Both the position numbers and the translations under genes were made by a program. The notes under the pieces were generated by a model. That model saw only the letters and a list, made by a program, of their open reading frames with translations. It did not search any database and was not told where the DNA came from. This document shows, piece after piece, positions 1 to 7,482 of a stretch of DNA of 40,815 nt. Every line of letters starts with the position of its first letter. Within the stretch, counting starts at the first letter, position 1. Origin of the DNA: Candidatus Hydrogenedentota bacterium (GTDB lineage Bacteria > Hydrogenedentota > Hydrogenedentia > Hydrogenedentales > JAJRTN01); NCBI GenBank assembly GCA_024278275.1, contig JAJRTN010000099.1, positions 1 to 40,815 on the forward strand. The letters are read 5' to 3'.

Positions 1-136
1 ATCAGAGTGACACGTCGTCGAAGCAACCGTCCTCGTCCGCCTTCTTCAGGCTCCCCTTCAAGCCACCTCCATAGAAATCAATCAATCAATAAAATCGGCT
101 TTGGAATAAGGGGTTGAAAAGGTCGGTCCATATCAG

Positions 137-153
137 GGTGCCTTCAGGGCACC
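137..153. terminator. Small hairpin downstream of ispE
   Basis: A perfect 6-bp stem (GGTGCC / GGCACC) with a 5-nt loop lies about 30 bp past the ispE stop. No clear T-run follows on either strand, so it may be a weak terminator or a 3' stabilising hairpin. The rest of positions 1-183 holds no convincing gene, only a short run of TGAT/ATCA units at about 79-93. Confidence 0.3.
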
Positions 154-183
154 GGCGGTGGTTATCCGCGCCCTCGTCGCGCT

Positions 184-1074
184 TTACCCGGCGGATGGGC
201 CGGCAGTCCTCCGAATGCCGAAGGGCACCCCGTGGGTCACGGTGGTGCGCACGTCCTCCAGCGTTTTCGCGGCGTGCCGCGCGGCCTCGTGGGAAAGACA
301 CAGGCCGAACACGGTCGGACCGCTGCCGCTGACCAGGGCGGCCACGCAACCGCCCCGGAGAAGCCGCACGCGAAGACGGGCCAACTCCGGGTAATCCACC
401 ATCAAGGGTTCCACCAGGCGGTTGAAGCACAGGCGGGGCAGGTCGCCGTCGGCCAGGGCGCGAAGGGCGATCCGGAAATCCCGGGTTCGCCCGGCAAAAC
501 GGGGCCGTGTGTTGCGGGTGAGGGCCGGGTGGCCATAGGCCGCCCCCGCGCTGATTGCCAGGTCGGGATGGGCCAGGACGTACCACACGCCGCGAAGGCG
601 CGAGAGGGGCGTCAGGCGTTCGCCCCGGCCCGTGGCCGCCATGGTGCCCCCACGCAGACAGTAGGGGACGTCGGACCCCAGCCGCAGGGCCAAACGGGCC
701 AGTTTCGCCGGGGCGAGGTTCAACTTCCACAGGGTGTCGAGGGCGACCAGCGTGGCGGCGGCGTTGCCCGACCCGCCCGCCAGGCCGGCGGCCAGGGGGA
801 TGCGTTTTTCGAGGTGGATGGCCACCCCTTTCGTCGTGTCCGTCTCCCGCTGAAGCAGCCGCGCCGCGCGAACGACCAGGTTGTCCTCCCCTGTGGGGAG
901 ACGCGGGTCGGAACAGGTAAGTGAAATACCCTTTTCCGCCGGGGTGAAGCGGAGATCATCATGGAGGCCCACGGTCTGAAAAATGGTCTCAATATGGTGG
1001 ATCCCATCGCGCCGACGGTTGAGGACGTCAAGGTAGAGGTTGATCTTGGCGTAGGATCGATAGCGCAGGGTCAC
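184..1074 (-). CDS. ispE: 4-diphosphocytidyl-2-C-methyl-D-erythritol kinase
   Basis: This 296-aa protein has the usual IspE length. It phosphorylates CDP-methylerythritol with ATP, the fourth step of the non-mevalonate (MEP) isoprenoid pathway in the cytoplasm. The N-terminus has the conserved AKINLYL segment (residues 9-15). The GHMP-kinase ATP loop PLAAGLAGGSGNAA is at 93-106, GSDVPYCL at 133-140, and a late SGSGPTVFGL glycine loop closes the fold. The start is GTG, supported by GAGGT 8 nt upstream. The gene begins 10 nt after the ubiB-like stop codon, so the two are probably co-transcribed and the ribosome-binding site sits on the preceding stop. Both genes serve isoprenoids: IspE makes the precursor and UbiB-type kinases act in isoprenoid-quinone metabolism. 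Confidence 0.95.
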   Translation of the reverse strand: MTLRYRSYAKINLYLDVLNRRRDGIHHIETIFQTVGLHDDLRFTPAEKGISLTCSDPRLPTGEDNLVVRAARLLQRETDTTKGVAIHLEKRIPLAAGLAGGSGNAAATLVALDTLWKLNLAPAKLARLALRLGSDVPYCLRGGTMAATGRGERLTPLSRLRGVWYVLAHPDLAISAGAAYGHPALTRNTRPRFAGRTRDFRIALRALADGDLPRLCFNRLVEPLMVDYPELARLRVRLLRGGCVAALVSGSGPTVFGLCLSHEAARHAAKTLEDVRTTVTHGVPFGIRRTAGPSAG

Positions 1075-1084
1075 CGTGGGTACC

Positions 1085-2809
1085 TCAGAACTTTCGCGAC
1101 CACAGGATGGAGATGACGAGGAACGATCCCAGCAGGGCGGCGAAAACGTAGCCCGCCATGCCGAGGTGGGTCATGGAGGATTCGGTGGTAATGAGCAGGC
1201 TGGAGCCCACGATGAGGGAACCCACGATCATGCCCACCGTGTTGCGGCTGCTGGAGCGGTCGATGGTTTTGGCTAGGTTTTCCAGGTGTTCGTGGTGGAT
1301 CATGAAACGCATGTTGCCGCGCCGTAATTGCTTGAGCAGGTACGAGAGATCCCCCGGCATCTGGCGGCCCAGCTTCATCAGGGCGTTCGCGTTCACCCGC
1401 GCTTCCTTGAGCAGTTCCACCGGCTGAAAACGCGCGGCAATGAGTTTTTCCACGTAGGGCCGGATGATGGGCACCATGTCCAACTTGGGATTCAGTTGAT
1501 GGCCCACGATTTCGATGGTGGTCAGGGCTTTCAGCAAGAGCGAGAAACGGGGGGCCAGTTCCAGATCGAAACGCCGAATGATCTGGGTCGCCCGCTCGAT
1601 ACCCTTCGCCACCTGGCCCCCGCCGACAATGGCGCCGGCTTCGAAGGCCATGAACTCGGCTATCTCCCGCTCCAGCTTGGCCATGTCTTCGGGTTCGGAT
1701 CGCGTGGTGAGGGTCAGGATGGCATTCGTACACTCCCGCGAGTCCTGGTGGAAAATGGCCAGTAACACATCGGCGATGGCCGCCACGTCGGTGCGCTCCA
1801 GGTGGCCCGCCATGCCCAGGTCCAGGAAAGCCAACTGGTTGTCGTAGGTGATAAAGATGTTCCCCGGGTGCGGGTCGGCATGGAACAATCGGTTCTCGAA
1901 AACCATTCGGCAGAGAATGTCGCAACCCAGTGCGGCGATTACGTCGGGCTCGCAACGCCGCTCCGCGTAGGCGTCCAACTTGTCCACGCGGACACCATCC
2001 ACCCAGTCCATGGTGAGAACGTGGCGCCCCGAGTGCTCCCGGTACACCCTGGGCACAAAGACCTCTTCGATGTCGGCCATGTTTTCGCGGAATCGCTCGA
2101 TGACGCGCGCCTCGATATTGAGGTCCAACTCCCGGTGTACGGACCGCGCGAATTCATCCACCATGCCCGCGGGATCCAGCCACTTCATATCTTCCGTGTG
2201 ATCCCCGGCCCACGAGGCAAGCTGGCGCATCAGGCTCAAGTCGGATTCGATGACCTTTTCGATCCCGGGCCGCATGATTTTCACCGCCACGTCCTGGCCG
2301 TCCCGCAGGCGCGCGCGATAGACCTGGCTGATCGAAGCGGAAGCTATCGGCGTGGGCTCCAGGGTATCAAAAAACTCTTCGACCGCCCCCCCCAGTTCCT
2401 CTTCCAGCACACCGCGCATCGTGTCGAAGGGAAGCGTATCGACCTCGTCCTGGAGCTGGCTCAGATCCTGTGCCACCTCGGGCGTCACCAGGTCCGGCCG
2501 GGTGCTGAGGATCTGGCCGAACTTGACATAGGTCGGACCTAGTTGCGTGAAGGCGGCGCACAATCGTTTGCCGAAACTGGCCTGGATCCCCGTGGGGGCG
2601 TCCATCAGCTTCAAACCTCGCAGCATGCGGGCCGGCAGGCTGTCAAAAAAGCCCGCCCGGCGCATCAGGTCGGCAAAGCCATGGCGCGCCAGCACCTGCA
2701 ATACCTCCGCCAGGCGCACCGCGTTGACCGTATGTTTTCCGAGCTTCGTGTAGTGCAAAGGTCGCAATTCCTTCCGCGGGGACCTGCTTCGACGGCACTG
2801 TTTTCCCAT
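1085..2809 (-). CDS. ubiB: ABC1/UbiB-family atypical protein kinase
   Basis: A 574-aa membrane-anchored kinase-like protein of the ABC1/ADCK/UbiB family, which supports ubiquinone or other isoprenoid-quinone and lipid metabolism. Visible motifs are the family-specific KFGQ (96-99), VAVKIMRPG with the nucleotide-binding lysine (175-182), HADPHPGN catalytic loop (310-317) and DLGM in place of DFG (330-333). The last 50 or so residues form two hydrophobic segments separated by a short turn, ending in a basic SRKF tail, as in bacterial UbiB. The ATG has an AGG 8 nt upstream. It is the first gene of a two-gene operon with ispE. The gene symbol reflects the family; the exact substrate is not known from sequence. 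Confidence 0.9.
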   Translation of the reverse strand: MGKQCRRSRSPRKELRPLHYTKLGKHTVNAVRLAEVLQVLARHGFADLMRRAGFFDSLPARMLRGLKLMDAPTGIQASFGKRLCAAFTQLGPTYVKFGQILSTRPDLVTPEVAQDLSQLQDEVDTLPFDTMRGVLEEELGGAVEEFFDTLEPTPIASASISQVYRARLRDGQDVAVKIMRPGIEKVIESDLSLMRQLASWAGDHTEDMKWLDPAGMVDEFARSVHRELDLNIEARVIERFRENMADIEEVFVPRVYREHSGRHVLTMDWVDGVRVDKLDAYAERRCEPDVIAALGCDILCRMVFENRLFHADPHPGNIFITYDNQLAFLDLGMAGHLERTDVAAIADVLLAIFHQDSRECTNAILTLTTRSEPEDMAKLEREIAEFMAFEAGAIVGGGQVAKGIERATQIIRRFDLELAPRFSLLLKALTTIEIVGHQLNPKLDMVPIIRPYVEKLIAARFQPVELLKEARVNANALMKLGRQMPGDLSYLLKQLRRGNMRFMIHHEHLENLAKTIDRSSSRNTVGMIVGSLIVGSSLLITTESSMTHLGMAGYVFAALLGSFLVISILWSRKF

Positions 2810-2838
2810 GGGGTGACCTGCCGATCCTTCCCGGTATC

Positions 2839-2847
2839 ATCATAACA
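2839..2847 (-). promoter_or_regulatory. Candidate extended -10 promoter for ubiB-ispE
   Basis: On the minus strand the sequence TGTTATGAT fits an extended -10 (TG, one base, then TATGAT, five of six matches to consensus), about 30 bp ahead of the ubiB ATG. No good -35 is seen. The stretch 2810-3148 is a divergent intergenic region; apart from this and the facing promoter at 3070 I see nothing in it. Confidence 0.35.
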
Positions 2848-3069
2848 GGATAGCCTTGGCGCCGACATTCTGCAAACGCCACTTCACCAAGGGCTGCGAC
2901 TCTTTGATAGTGTATCCGCGGATTGCGCAGATGAACGCCGATTCTCCCGTTTCCACGCAGGGCGCGGCGGGTAGGGACAGGCTCCCGCATGTCCGTTGTG
3001 ACCGAAGCGGGCCGCGCTTCACCACGGAGCGCCCTGTTGGCGCGGGGCCGTGATTGTTGGCGTCTCGCG

Positions 3070-3078
3070 TGCTATGCT
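3070..3078 (+). promoter_or_regulatory. Candidate extended -10 promoter for the Gfo/Idh gene
   Basis: TGCTATGCT is an extended -10 (TG, one base, TATGCT) about 70 bp ahead of the oxidoreductase start. No clear -35 is present. Similar TGCTATCAT sequences occur ahead of proS (40588-40596) and upstream of the PilZ gene (34902-34910). Confidence 0.35.
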
Positions 3079-3148
3079 CTTCCAGAATAAACACGCCGCG
3101 CATTGTGGCATGGGGAAACCATCCGGTGTGGACCGGAAGAGGAACGGG

Positions 3149-4165
3149 ATGATGCGTAAGAAGCTGCGGGTCGGTATCGTGGGATGTGGAAAGATCGCCA
3201 ACGTGGATCACGTGCCGGGTTACCTGAGAGTTCCGGACGTGGAGGTGGTGTCGCTCATGGACATCAAGCCGGCACAAATGAAAAAGCTCAATCAGAATCA
3301 TGGTTTTAACGCCAGGCCTTACCGGGATCTCGCCATGTTCCTCACCTCCGGCCTCGATGCGGTTTCCATCTGCACGCCCAACCGTTTCCATTACGAGCAG
3401 ACCCTCGCCGCCCTCAAGGCCGGCCTTCACGTGCTCTGTGAGAAGCCCATGGCGGCCTCGGTGCGTGAGGCCACGCGCATGGTCAATGCGGCCAAGACGG
3501 CCGGAAAGGTTCTCCAGATCAACCAGAGCCTTCACTATCATCCGACCTACGTTAAGCTGGCGGACCTGGTCCACCAGGGTAAAATCGGCCAGCCCATTCA
3601 CGTGCGTTGTCTTCGTTCCGGCGGCACAACGCCCGACATCGGCTGGTCGGTCGGGGCGAAATGGTTCGTTTCAAAGGCCTTCCAGGGCGGCGTGGTGCTC
3701 GATATTGGTGTACACATGGCCGAGCTGATGCAGTGGGTCGCCGGGGAAATCACCGAAGTGGCGGCCTTCGTGGACACACGCCTCAAGCACATCGACGTGC
3801 CCGACAACGCCGCGGTCCTCATGCGTTTCGCCAACGGCGCCACGGGGACGCTGACCCTCAGTTGGACCACCCCCGTCGGCGGAGGCTATTTCGAGGTTTA
3901 CGGCACGGAGGGCACCATTCGCCAGGGCTTTGGCCCGGAACCGATGGAAATGATCCGGACCGGTGGAAAGGGCGGTCGCGCCCGGACGACCCATCCCAAG
4001 CCCGGAACCCAGCGCAAACACAGCCAGCGGAGTTTTGTGGACGCCATCCTGGGGAAAGCCCCGTCCATCACCCCCGGCGAGTTGGGCCGGGAAGCCGTCG
4101 CTCTCTGCGCCGCCATTCAGGATTCCTCCGACAAGGGGCGTTTCGTGAAGGTGAAGCGATTTTAA
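3149..4165 (+). CDS. Gfo/Idh/MocA-family NAD(P)-dependent oxidoreductase
   Basis: A 338-aa soluble dehydrogenase of the glucose-fructose oxidoreductase / inositol dehydrogenase family, which oxidises or epimerises sugars and cyclitols with bound NAD(P). The N-terminal Rossmann fold begins GIVGCGKIA (residues 9-17) and the family hallmark EKP is at 98-100 in CEKPMAAS. The C-terminal half has the expected alpha/beta substrate domain, including the GGVVLDIGVHM segment. There is no signal peptide, so it acts in the cytoplasm. The chosen ATG (or the one directly after it) follows AGAGGAA at the right distance. Longer in-frame extension to 3050 lacks a binding site and family similarity. It precedes a secreted glycosidase on the same strand, which suggests a carbohydrate-use role; the substrate is unknown. 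Confidence 0.88.
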   Translation: MMRKKLRVGIVGCGKIANVDHVPGYLRVPDVEVVSLMDIKPAQMKKLNQNHGFNARPYRDLAMFLTSGLDAVSICTPNRFHYEQTLAALKAGLHVLCEKPMAASVREATRMVNAAKTAGKVLQINQSLHYHPTYVKLADLVHQGKIGQPIHVRCLRSGGTTPDIGWSVGAKWFVSKAFQGGVVLDIGVHMAELMQWVAGEITEVAAFVDTRLKHIDVPDNAAVLMRFANGATGTLTLSWTTPVGGGYFEVYGTEGTIRQGFGPEPMEMIRTGGKGGRARTTHPKPGTQRKHSQRSFVDAILGKAPSITPGELGREAVALCAAIQDSSDKGRFVKVKRF

Positions 4166-4172
4166 TTTCCTG

Positions 4173-4225
4173 GAGTGCGGCGGCTTGCCGCCGCTTTTAT
4201 TACTGGCCGCTTGCTGCTGTTTGTA
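4173..4225 (+). repeat. GGAGTGCGG double-hairpin repeat, copy 1
   Basis: The repeat starts GGAGTGCGG and holds an 8-bp perfect stem GCGGCGGC / GCCGCCGC around a TT loop (4177-4194), then TTTTATTAC and a second, imperfect hairpin around another TT, then a T-run. It aligns over about 50 nt with 14141-14198, and its first hairpin with the minus-strand copy at 14317-14340. It sits 8 nt after the oxidoreductase stop and probably works as a terminator. Stem bases differ between copies but stay paired. Confidence 0.7.
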
Positions 4226-4263
4226 CCGCAGGCGTCCCGTCTGCATCCCAACATTGCCCGGGC

Positions 4264-4321
4264 GTGGACCCAGTGGACGAAGGTGCCGGCCCACTTGGTC
4301 CACCATGTCCGCTAAGTCCAC
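4264..4321. repeat. GTGGAC / GTCCAC inverted repeat cluster
   Basis: Two GTGGAC units (4264, 4273) are followed by two GTCCAC units (4298, 4316), so the RNA can fold on itself. This degenerate array lies in the gap between the oxidoreductase and the glycosidase. It may be a decayed intergenic repeat; function unknown. Confidence 0.4.
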
Positions 4322-4357
4322 AAAGCTGAGGACACCCGCGATACAGGAGACCGTATC

Positions 4358-7300
4358 ATGTCGCTGAGAATTGGAATGATCGCCTTGTCGGCCCTCGCCT
4401 TGGCCGCCGGCTCCGTGGCGGACACGCTGGAGGACACCTTCCTCCACCCGACACCACAAGCGCGGGAACTGCTTGGCCCACTCTTCTGGCTTCATGGCGA
4501 CGAGTCGCCCGATCTGCTTCGCCGGTACGTGGACATCGTCGCGGAAAGCGGCAACGGCTGCCTCACGGCGGAGTCGCGTCCGCACGTGGACTGGCTTGAA
4601 AAGGGCTGGTTCCGCGATCTGGCGATCCTGCTGGACCAGGCGAAGAAACACGATATGAAGCTGTGGATTTTCGACGAGAAATGGTGGCCCAGCGGCGAGG
4701 TGGGGGGCAGGGTTCCCGAGAAGTACGCGAGCAAATACCTGAAGGTGGCGGTCCGTGAAGCCAACGGCACGGGAGATGCCATCATACACGGCGGTAAACA
4801 CCATGTGGCCACCCTGTTGGGCAAGCGTACCCCCGAGGGCATCGACGGAGATTCGCTGGTCAGCGTCTCCTGGTCGGGGGGACGCTTCCAACCCAAGAGC
4901 GGCGATTGGACGGTGATGAACTTTACCTGGGAATACGGCCACTATCATGGCGCTTCGGAATACCTGGTCGATGGCGCGAGCCGGGATGCCGTGGCGTGGT
5001 ATATCAACACGGTGTATCAGCCGCACTACGACGCCTTTCCCGAGGACTTCGGCAAGACCATCCAGGGCTATTTTTACGATGAGCCGGAGACTATCGGCGA
5101 TTGGGGCACGGAAGTGATCCCCATGCTGAAAGAGCGCGGCGTGGACTGGAAAAAGGCGTTGGTGGCGTGGAAAGTCGGCTTGGCGGGCGAGGAACAGGTG
5201 GCGGCGAAGTACGCCTACCAGGATGCCTTCGCCGAGGCGTGGGGCCGCACCATGTATGGTGGGATCAGCGACTGGTGCGCCGAACACGGGGTAACCTCCA
5301 TCGGCCATTGGCTGGAACACAGTTGGGAGTACCTGCGTCCCGACCGTTGCGCGGGCAACATGTTCCAGGTGCAGAAGTACACGGACATGGGCGGCATTGA
5401 TGCCGTGTTCAAGCAGTTTGTATGGGGTCGGCGCGACATGGGGATCTTCTACACACCGAAACTTGGCAGTTCCATCACCCACGCCTACGGAAAGAAAGAC
5501 GACTTGGCGATGGTGGAGATCTACGGCGCACGCGGTCAGGATATCTCCTACCCCGAGATGAAATGGTGGCTCGATCACATGCAGGTTTCGGGCATCAATT
5601 TCATCATCCCCCATTCCTTCAATCCCCGATCACCCCGGGACCGGGATTGTCCACCCTATTTTTTCAATGGCGGCTATGAACCACGCTATCCCCTTTACAA
5701 GGTGTGGGCCGATTACAGCGTGCGCCTGAGCCACATGCTTTACGGTGGGAAACATGTGTGTCCCGTGGCCTTTCTTTTCCTCGGCAACAGCCACCATGTG
5801 GGGGAGAGCGTCCCCCCGGAACAGATGACGGGGGCGTTGCAGGACGCCTTGTTCGATTGCGACTGGATTCCCTACGAGGTGCTTGAGAAGGACATGACCA
5901 TTGTGGATCGCACCCTCGCCCTCCGCGACGAACGCTACCGCGTGCTTGTCGTGCCGCCGGTCGAGGTGATTCCCTTCGAAACGCTTGTCCGGGTCAAGGC
6001 ATTCTACGACGCGGGCGGCGTTGTCGCGGGCTACGGTTTCCTTCCCGTGAAATCCGCCACGCTCGGGTATGACTCGCAGGACATCGCCGCCTTGCGCGAA
6101 GCCATTTGGGGCGTACCCCGTGGCCCGTCCCTGGCGGCGTGCAACACCAACGCCGCCGGTGGCCGCGCCTACCTGCTGCCGAAGGAACCCGCGCCCGACC
6201 AGGTGTGGAAGGCTCTCGCCGGCGACGCGCGGGTCCGGCCCACGGTGGAAGTGCTCGACGGTGAGACCAATCGTTGGCTTCATGTGCTGCATCGCGTGAA
6301 GGAAGATCGTGACGTGTTCTTCATCACCAACCAGAACATAGACGGCGGCCCGCGCATCTTTCGACTGAAGGTACGGGCCGGGGGAACGCCCGAATGCTGG
6401 GATCCCATGCGCGGGGAAGTGCGCGCGGTCGAACACCAGGCCACGCCCGACGGAACGATCCTGTCCCTGACACTGGAGGAGAACGAAGGCGTGCTCCTGG
6501 TTTTTGGAGAGAAGGACCGCGACCTGCCCATGCGGGATGTGTTGAATGTCCGTGCCACGTTGCCTGTGGAGCGTTACCCGTCGCTGCCCTCCTCATCCCC
6601 CGATATCGATGCGTTGTTGAAGGGTGCCGGCGAAGAACCGCTGTGGGGCGCGTCGTGGATTTGGCACGCCGCCGATGGTGCGATGCCGCCCCCCGGCACG
6701 CGCTACTTTCACCGCGTCCTGAAACTGCCGGTCCATGCCGTGATCGCGGAGGCCCGCTTCAAGCTCTCGGCTGACAATTCCTGTGTCCTTTTCGTGAATG
6801 GTCGCGAGGCGGGTTCCGGCTCCCGGTGGGATCGGCCGGTTGAACTGGACATCACCGCTGATCTGAAACCGGGGGTGAACCACATTACTATCAGGGCCAC
6901 GAATGGCGCAACGTATCCCAACCCCGCCGGCGTCATCGGGCGCCTGACCGTTCGGCTTGAAGACGGCGGCACGCTGGAGCTCACCACCGACGCCTCCTGG
7001 AAAACCGCCGAGTCCGGCGACACCCATGAAGCTTCGTGGGCGCCGGCCGTCGTGCTGGGCGATTTCGGCATTCCCCCCTGGGGCAACATCAGCAACACGG
7101 GCCTGACGCTGCCGCCGGTGAGGATGGCCGATCCCTTCGATGGGATGGTGACCGTTCCCGAAGCGTGGCTGGGCACCGGTCGCGTGCATGTGGCCGTCGG
7201 CGCCATGTCCCCCGAAGAGGGTGCGCGTATCACGGTGAACGGCGTCTACGCGGGCGGTTTCATCGGCAAGCCCTATCGCCTCGACGTGACCGATTTCCTG

Positions 7301-7375
7301 AAACCCGGCGAGAACGACATCCGGGTAGAGCCCTTCGCGCCCGAGTCGGTGGCGCTCGTGTGGGAGCAGCCGTGA
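4358..7375 (+). CDS. Secreted glycoside hydrolase resembling GH106-type rhamnosidases
   Basis: A 1005-aa exported enzyme with a Sec signal peptide (residues 1 to about 21, cut near SVADT). The front half looks like the TIM barrel of GH106-type and related unclassified glycosidases: LLGPLFWLHGDES near residue 40, KLWIFDEKWWPSGEVGG (about 103-119, equivalent to the usual YDE-x-PSG-x-GG signature) and GYFYDEPE (about 237-244) carrying acidic residues suited to catalysis. From about residue 765 a beta-sandwich region like the alpha-L-rhamnosidase N-terminal domain follows (WIWHAADG, then FHRVLKLP), and a final galactose-binding-like jelly roll ends the protein (VTDFLKPGEND). The ATG has AGGAGA 7 nt upstream. 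Its job is probably to release deoxy-sugars from polysaccharide outside the cytoplasm. The exact family and linkage are uncertain. Confidence 0.8.
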   Translation: MSLRIGMIALSALALAAGSVADTLEDTFLHPTPQARELLGPLFWLHGDESPDLLRRYVDIVAESGNGCLTAESRPHVDWLEKGWFRDLAILLDQAKKHDMKLWIFDEKWWPSGEVGGRVPEKYASKYLKVAVREANGTGDAIIHGGKHHVATLLGKRTPEGIDGDSLVSVSWSGGRFQPKSGDWTVMNFTWEYGHYHGASEYLVDGASRDAVAWYINTVYQPHYDAFPEDFGKTIQGYFYDEPETIGDWGTEVIPMLKERGVDWKKALVAWKVGLAGEEQVAAKYAYQDAFAEAWGRTMYGGISDWCAEHGVTSIGHWLEHSWEYLRPDRCAGNMFQVQKYTDMGGIDAVFKQFVWGRRDMGIFYTPKLGSSITHAYGKKDDLAMVEIYGARGQDISYPEMKWWLDHMQVSGINFIIPHSFNPRSPRDRDCPPYFFNGGYEPRYPLYKVWADYSVRLSHMLYGGKHVCPVAFLFLGNSHHVGESVPPEQMTGALQDALFDCDWIPYEVLEKDMTIVDRTLALRDERYRVLVVPPVEVIPFETLVRVKAFYDAGGVVAGYGFLPVKSATLGYDSQDIAALREAIWGVPRGPSLAACNTNAAGGRAYLLPKEPAPDQVWKALAGDARVRPTVEVLDGETNRWLHVLHRVKEDRDVFFITNQNIDGGPRIFRLKVRAGGTPECWDPMRGEVRAVEHQATPDGTILSLTLEENEGVLLVFGEKDRDLPMRDVLNVRATLPVERYPSLPSSSPDIDALLKGAGEEPLWGASWIWHAADGAMPPPGTRYFHRVLKLPVHAVIAEARFKLSADNSCVLFVNGREAGSGSRWDRPVELDITADLKPGVNHITIRATNGATYPNPAGVIGRLTVRLEDGGTLELTTDASWKTAESGDTHEASWAPAVVLGDFGIPPWGNISNTGLTLPPVRMADPFDGMVTVPEAWLGTGRVHVAVGAMSPEEGARITVNGVYAGGFIGKPYRLDVTDFLKPGENDIRVEPFAPESVALVWEQP

Positions 7376-7378
7376 CGC

Positions 7379-7418
7379 GCGCTCCCTTGGGAGCGCCAAT
7401 CTCCCGATTGGCATTTTC
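7379..7418 (+). terminator. Tandem hairpin terminator after the glycosidase gene
   Basis: Two hairpins follow the stop codon within 4 nt. The first is a perfect GCGCTCCC / GGGAGCGC stem around TT (7379-7396). The second is GCCAATC / GATTGGC around TCCC (7395-7412), followed by ATTTTCC. The two share two bases and could compete. The layout, two hairpins with a TT loop in the first and a final T-run, mirrors the repeat at 14141. Confidence 0.65.
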
Positions 7419-7482
7419 CAGGCCCCCATTGGCCCCCTCTCGCCATGCCATGGCATGATTCAGGCCACCGCGGAAGGAAACC

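Noticed and set aside
2-61. A 19-codon frame on the minus strand with a TTG start and GGAGG ahead of it
   Set aside because: Too short and at the window edge; no family similarity, so not called as a gene.
3671-5614. 647-codon open frame on the minus strand opposite the oxidoreductase and glycosidase
   Set aside because: Antisense to two clear genes, His/Gly/Arg-rich with no domain; a high-GC shadow frame.
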